A stretch of DNA of 37,836 nucleotides, taken from NCBI GenBank assembly GCA_022825085.1, contig JAJDYQ010000058.1, positions 1-37,836 on the forward strand, read 5' to 3'. Shown one piece after another: positions 36,151-37,836 of this stretch. This stretch comes from Gammaproteobacteria bacterium (GTDB lineage Bacteria; Pseudomonadota; Gammaproteobacteria; JAJDYQ01). A program made the translations under genes and the position numbers. Within the stretch, counting starts at the first letter, position 1, and each line of letters opens with the position of its first letter. Below the pieces are notes generated by a model. That model was not told where the DNA came from. It was given only the letters and a program-made list of their open reading frames with translations, and ran no database searches.

Positions 36151-36786
36151 TCAGTGCCTCGCCGTCCTGTTTTCGGCTTTATCCGAAGTGGTAATCCTGC
36201 CCTCTCTACCCCCGATCAGATTCCGTATATTGCTGCGATGACGCCAGCAAAGCACCATCGACATGCCGGCAAGGATCAAGGTTAATACTTCATCATGATA
36301 AAAAAACCAGCTATAGACAGGTGCCAGAATCGCCATGGTTATTGAGGAGACAGAAGATATTTTAAACACACCGGCAGCAAGCAGCCATGTAACAGCGGCA
36401 GCCAGCCCCAGCATCCAACCGATGCCCAAAAGGACACCGATCATTGTTGCCACGCCTTTGCCGCCCTTAAATCTGAAAAATACCGGATACAAGTGCCCAA
36501 GAAATGCAGACAATGCAACGAGGCCGGTGGTTAGTGGCGGCATTTCAAAGACCCGACACAGCAATACGGGAAGCAGCCCCTTCAGTACATCAGCGATCAG
36601 TGTTATTGCAGCAGCCTTTCTACCTCCGATACGCAGCACATTGGTGGCACCCGGATTGTGCGATCCCTGCTGCCCCGGATTGGGCAACCCCAGCAATCGG
36701 CAGACAATGATGGCGCTGCATATTGAACCTGACAGATAAGCACCAAGGATAAACATGCCCTGTATGAATATAAGATCGTTCGCCAT
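36151..36786 (-). CDS. plsY: Acyl-phosphate:glycerol-3-phosphate acyltransferase
   Basis: PlsY transfers an acyl group from acyl phosphate to glycerol 3-phosphate, the first step of phospholipid synthesis, in the inner membrane. The 211-residue product has about five membrane helices and the three cytoplasmic-loop motifs: GSICSAIIVCRLLGLPNP leading to GSHNPGATNVLR (about residues 42-53), then FFRFKGGKGVATMIGVLLG (about 105-123), and the C-terminal WRHRSNIRNLIGGRE. I start at ATG 36786 (MANDLIF); an upstream in-frame start at 36822 is possible. It is longer at the C-terminus than typical by a charged tail. It diverges from folB with a gap of about 100 bp. Confidence 0.95.
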   Translation of the reverse strand: MANDLIFIQGMFILGAYLSGSICSAIIVCRLLGLPNPGQQGSHNPGATNVLRIGGRKAAAITLIADVLKGLLPVLLCRVFEMPPLTTGLVALSAFLGHLYPVFFRFKGGKGVATMIGVLLGIGWMLGLAAAVTWLLAAGVFKISSVSSITMAILAPVYSWFFYHDEVLTLILAGMSMVLCWRHRSNIRNLIGGREGRITTSDKAENRTARH

Positions 36787-36885
36787 TATCCACAATGAAC
36801 AGAAGATTTCCGGGCGCAGCATTGTACATTACAATATGGGTACCGGCAGGCAATTTATGATGTTACGCGACTAAAGCGTGAAATT

Positions 36886-37239
36886 ATGGACAAGATTTTT
36901 ATTAACGACCTGAGAATCGACACCCTGATTGGGGTTTATGAATGGGAACGCCGTATCCGTCAGACCATAATCCTGGATATTGAAATGAGTGTCGATGTGC
37001 ATAAGGCCGCTGCCGGTGACAATATTGGAGATACGCTCAATTACAAGTCGGTCTGTAAGCGTCTGACAGAGTTTGTGCAAACAAGCGAATATCGTCTTGT
37101 TGAGACCCTGATTGAAGAATGCGCCAAGCTGATTATGGAGGAATTTTCCGTACCTTGGGTACGCATCAGGCTCAATAAAACCGGTGCCCTGCACGGCGCA
37201 CGCGATGTCGGTATTATTATTGAACGCGGTCATGCCTGA
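36886..37239 (+). CDS. folB: Dihydroneopterin aldolase
   Basis: FolB splits 7,8-dihydroneopterin into 6-hydroxymethyl-7,8-dihydropterin and glycolaldehyde in folate synthesis. The 117-residue product begins MDKIFINDLRIDTLIGVYEWERR and carries DTLNYKSVCKRLTEFV (about 52-67) with the substrate tyrosine, LVETLIEECAKLI and a lysine in IRLNKTGAL (about residue 98). It forms octamers in this family. folK overlaps its end by 8 bp, so the two successive folate enzymes are co-expressed. Confidence 0.96.
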   Translation: MDKIFINDLRIDTLIGVYEWERRIRQTIILDIEMSVDVHKAAAGDNIGDTLNYKSVCKRLTEFVQTSEYRLVETLIEECAKLIMEEFSVPWVRIRLNKTGALHGARDVGIIIERGHA

Positions 37240-37729
37240 AGTTTTTGCCAGCCTGGGAAGCAACCGTGACCGGGAGCACAACATTATTTCTGCGGTTGCA
37301 GCGATTGGTCACTGTTTTGGCCCGCTGACCTGTTCAAAGGTCTATCAGAACAAGGCGGTCGGGTTTGAAGGCGACGACTTTCTAAACATGGTGCTGTCTC
37401 TGCAAACCGAAATCATCCCACTGGAGGTTCAAAAAATTTTTCGTCAGATCGAAGCTGATCATGGTCGCACCCGTCAGGAAAAAAAATTTGCCCCCCGAAC
37501 TCTGGATATCGACCTGATTCTTTATGGAGATCTGGTAATTAACGAAGGGCGACTGAAGTTACCCCATGAAAATATTCTTGAATATGCGTTCGTATTGTGG
37601 CCCCTGACTGAAATAGCGCCGGGATTGTTGCACCCACACAAACAGCAAAGCTACCGGCAGATATGGCATGAATACCAGAGAAGCCATGAGCTGCGCCCGG
37701 CAGATTTAACTCTGCCGGATACAAATTAA
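37232..37729 (+). CDS. folK: 2-amino-4-hydroxy-6-hydroxymethyldihydropteridine pyrophosphokinase
   Basis: FolK transfers pyrophosphate from ATP to 6-hydroxymethyl-7,8-dihydropterin, the step after FolB in folate synthesis. The 165-residue product has ASLGSNRDREHNI at the N-terminus, FLNMVLSLQT (about residue 50), GRTRQEKKFAPRTLDIDLILYGD (about 74-96) with the DxD metal ligands, and LPHENILEYAFVLWPLTEIAP. I start at ATG 37232, giving the MPEVFASLGSN family N-terminus; it overlaps the folB stop by 8 bp. Identification is secure. Confidence 0.96.
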   Translation: MPEVFASLGSNRDREHNIISAVAAIGHCFGPLTCSKVYQNKAVGFEGDDFLNMVLSLQTEIIPLEVQKIFRQIEADHGRTRQEKKFAPRTLDIDLILYGDLVINEGRLKLPHENILEYAFVLWPLTEIAPGLLHPHKQQSYRQIWHEYQRSHELRPADLTLPDTN

Positions 37730-37759
37730 CTCAATTCACTATGATATTTGCCAAAAATG

Positions 37760-37779
37760 CAGTACACTTTAACGTACTG
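37760..37779. promoter_or_regulatory. Inverted repeat before the last partial gene
   Basis: CAGTAC-N8-GTACTG is a perfect 6-bp dyad in the A/T-rich sequence after folK. It resembles a dimeric repressor operator and does not fit LexA spacing. No -35/-10 pair around it is convincing. Confidence 0.3.
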
Positions 37780-37810
37780 TATGAGAAACAATTGAACAGG
37801 ACTTTTAGGT

Positions 37811-37836
37811 TTGAACGACAGCAACTACAGTATCCT
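37811..37836 (+). CDS. Possible start of a further gene, cut by window edge
   Basis: A TTG codon with AGGA about 9 nt upstream opens a frame of eight codons to the window edge. Too little is present to identify it. Confidence 0.2.

Overview
This window looks like chromosome from a gammaproteobacterium outside the enteric group. The support is gene order: folB/plsY/tsaD facing rpsU-yqeY-dnaG-rpoD followed by tRNA-Ile(CAU), an intact rpsP-rimM-trmD-rplS operon, purE-purK, an Azotobacter-type 7Fe ferredoxin, and an AlgC-type N-terminal domain directly before argB. The genus cannot be named from the sequence alone.

Layout. 1-4912: rpiA (cut by the window edge) diverges from ilvA; then, on the minus strand, a very basic histone H1/AlgP-like repeat protein, argB, and a membrane-anchored periplasmic-domain protein abutting argB. 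4913-10561: an accessory island. It holds the remains of a decayed gene, a two-gene type II restriction-modification module, a pair of about 150-bp direct repeats (5397-5550 and 7803-7947) bracketing that module, several small unknown genes, and a protein with a HEPN-like R-x6-H motif. 10562-14680: a LysE-type exporter, a PrxQ/BCP-like peroxiredoxin, htpG with a good sigma-32-type promoter, and ogt.

14717-22977 is mostly housekeeping: the rpsP operon, a family 4 glycosyltransferase, purE-purK, a periplasmic MsrB, nadC, fdxA and a CnoX/YbbN-type thioredoxin-TPR chaperone. 22978-26816 carries two convergent, related O-antigen ligase/polymerase-like membrane proteins with TPR tails. 26939-30172 is a compact, probably copper-handling cluster: a Cys/His-rich secreted protein, a TolC-like outer membrane protein and a Tat-exported multicopper oxidase. 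30250-34940 is tRNA-Ile2 plus the macromolecular synthesis operon rpsU-yqeY-dnaG-rpoD. The window ends with tsaD, plsY, folB, folK and possibly the first codons of another gene.

The most unusual material is in the 4.9-10.5 kb island (an unassigned restriction enzyme, flanking repeats, a HEPN-like gene and small orphan genes), the apparently catalytic-domain-less AlgC-like protein before argB, and the perfectly periodic 10/30-residue lysine repeat protein. I see no CRISPR array, complete insertion sequence or rRNA gene.
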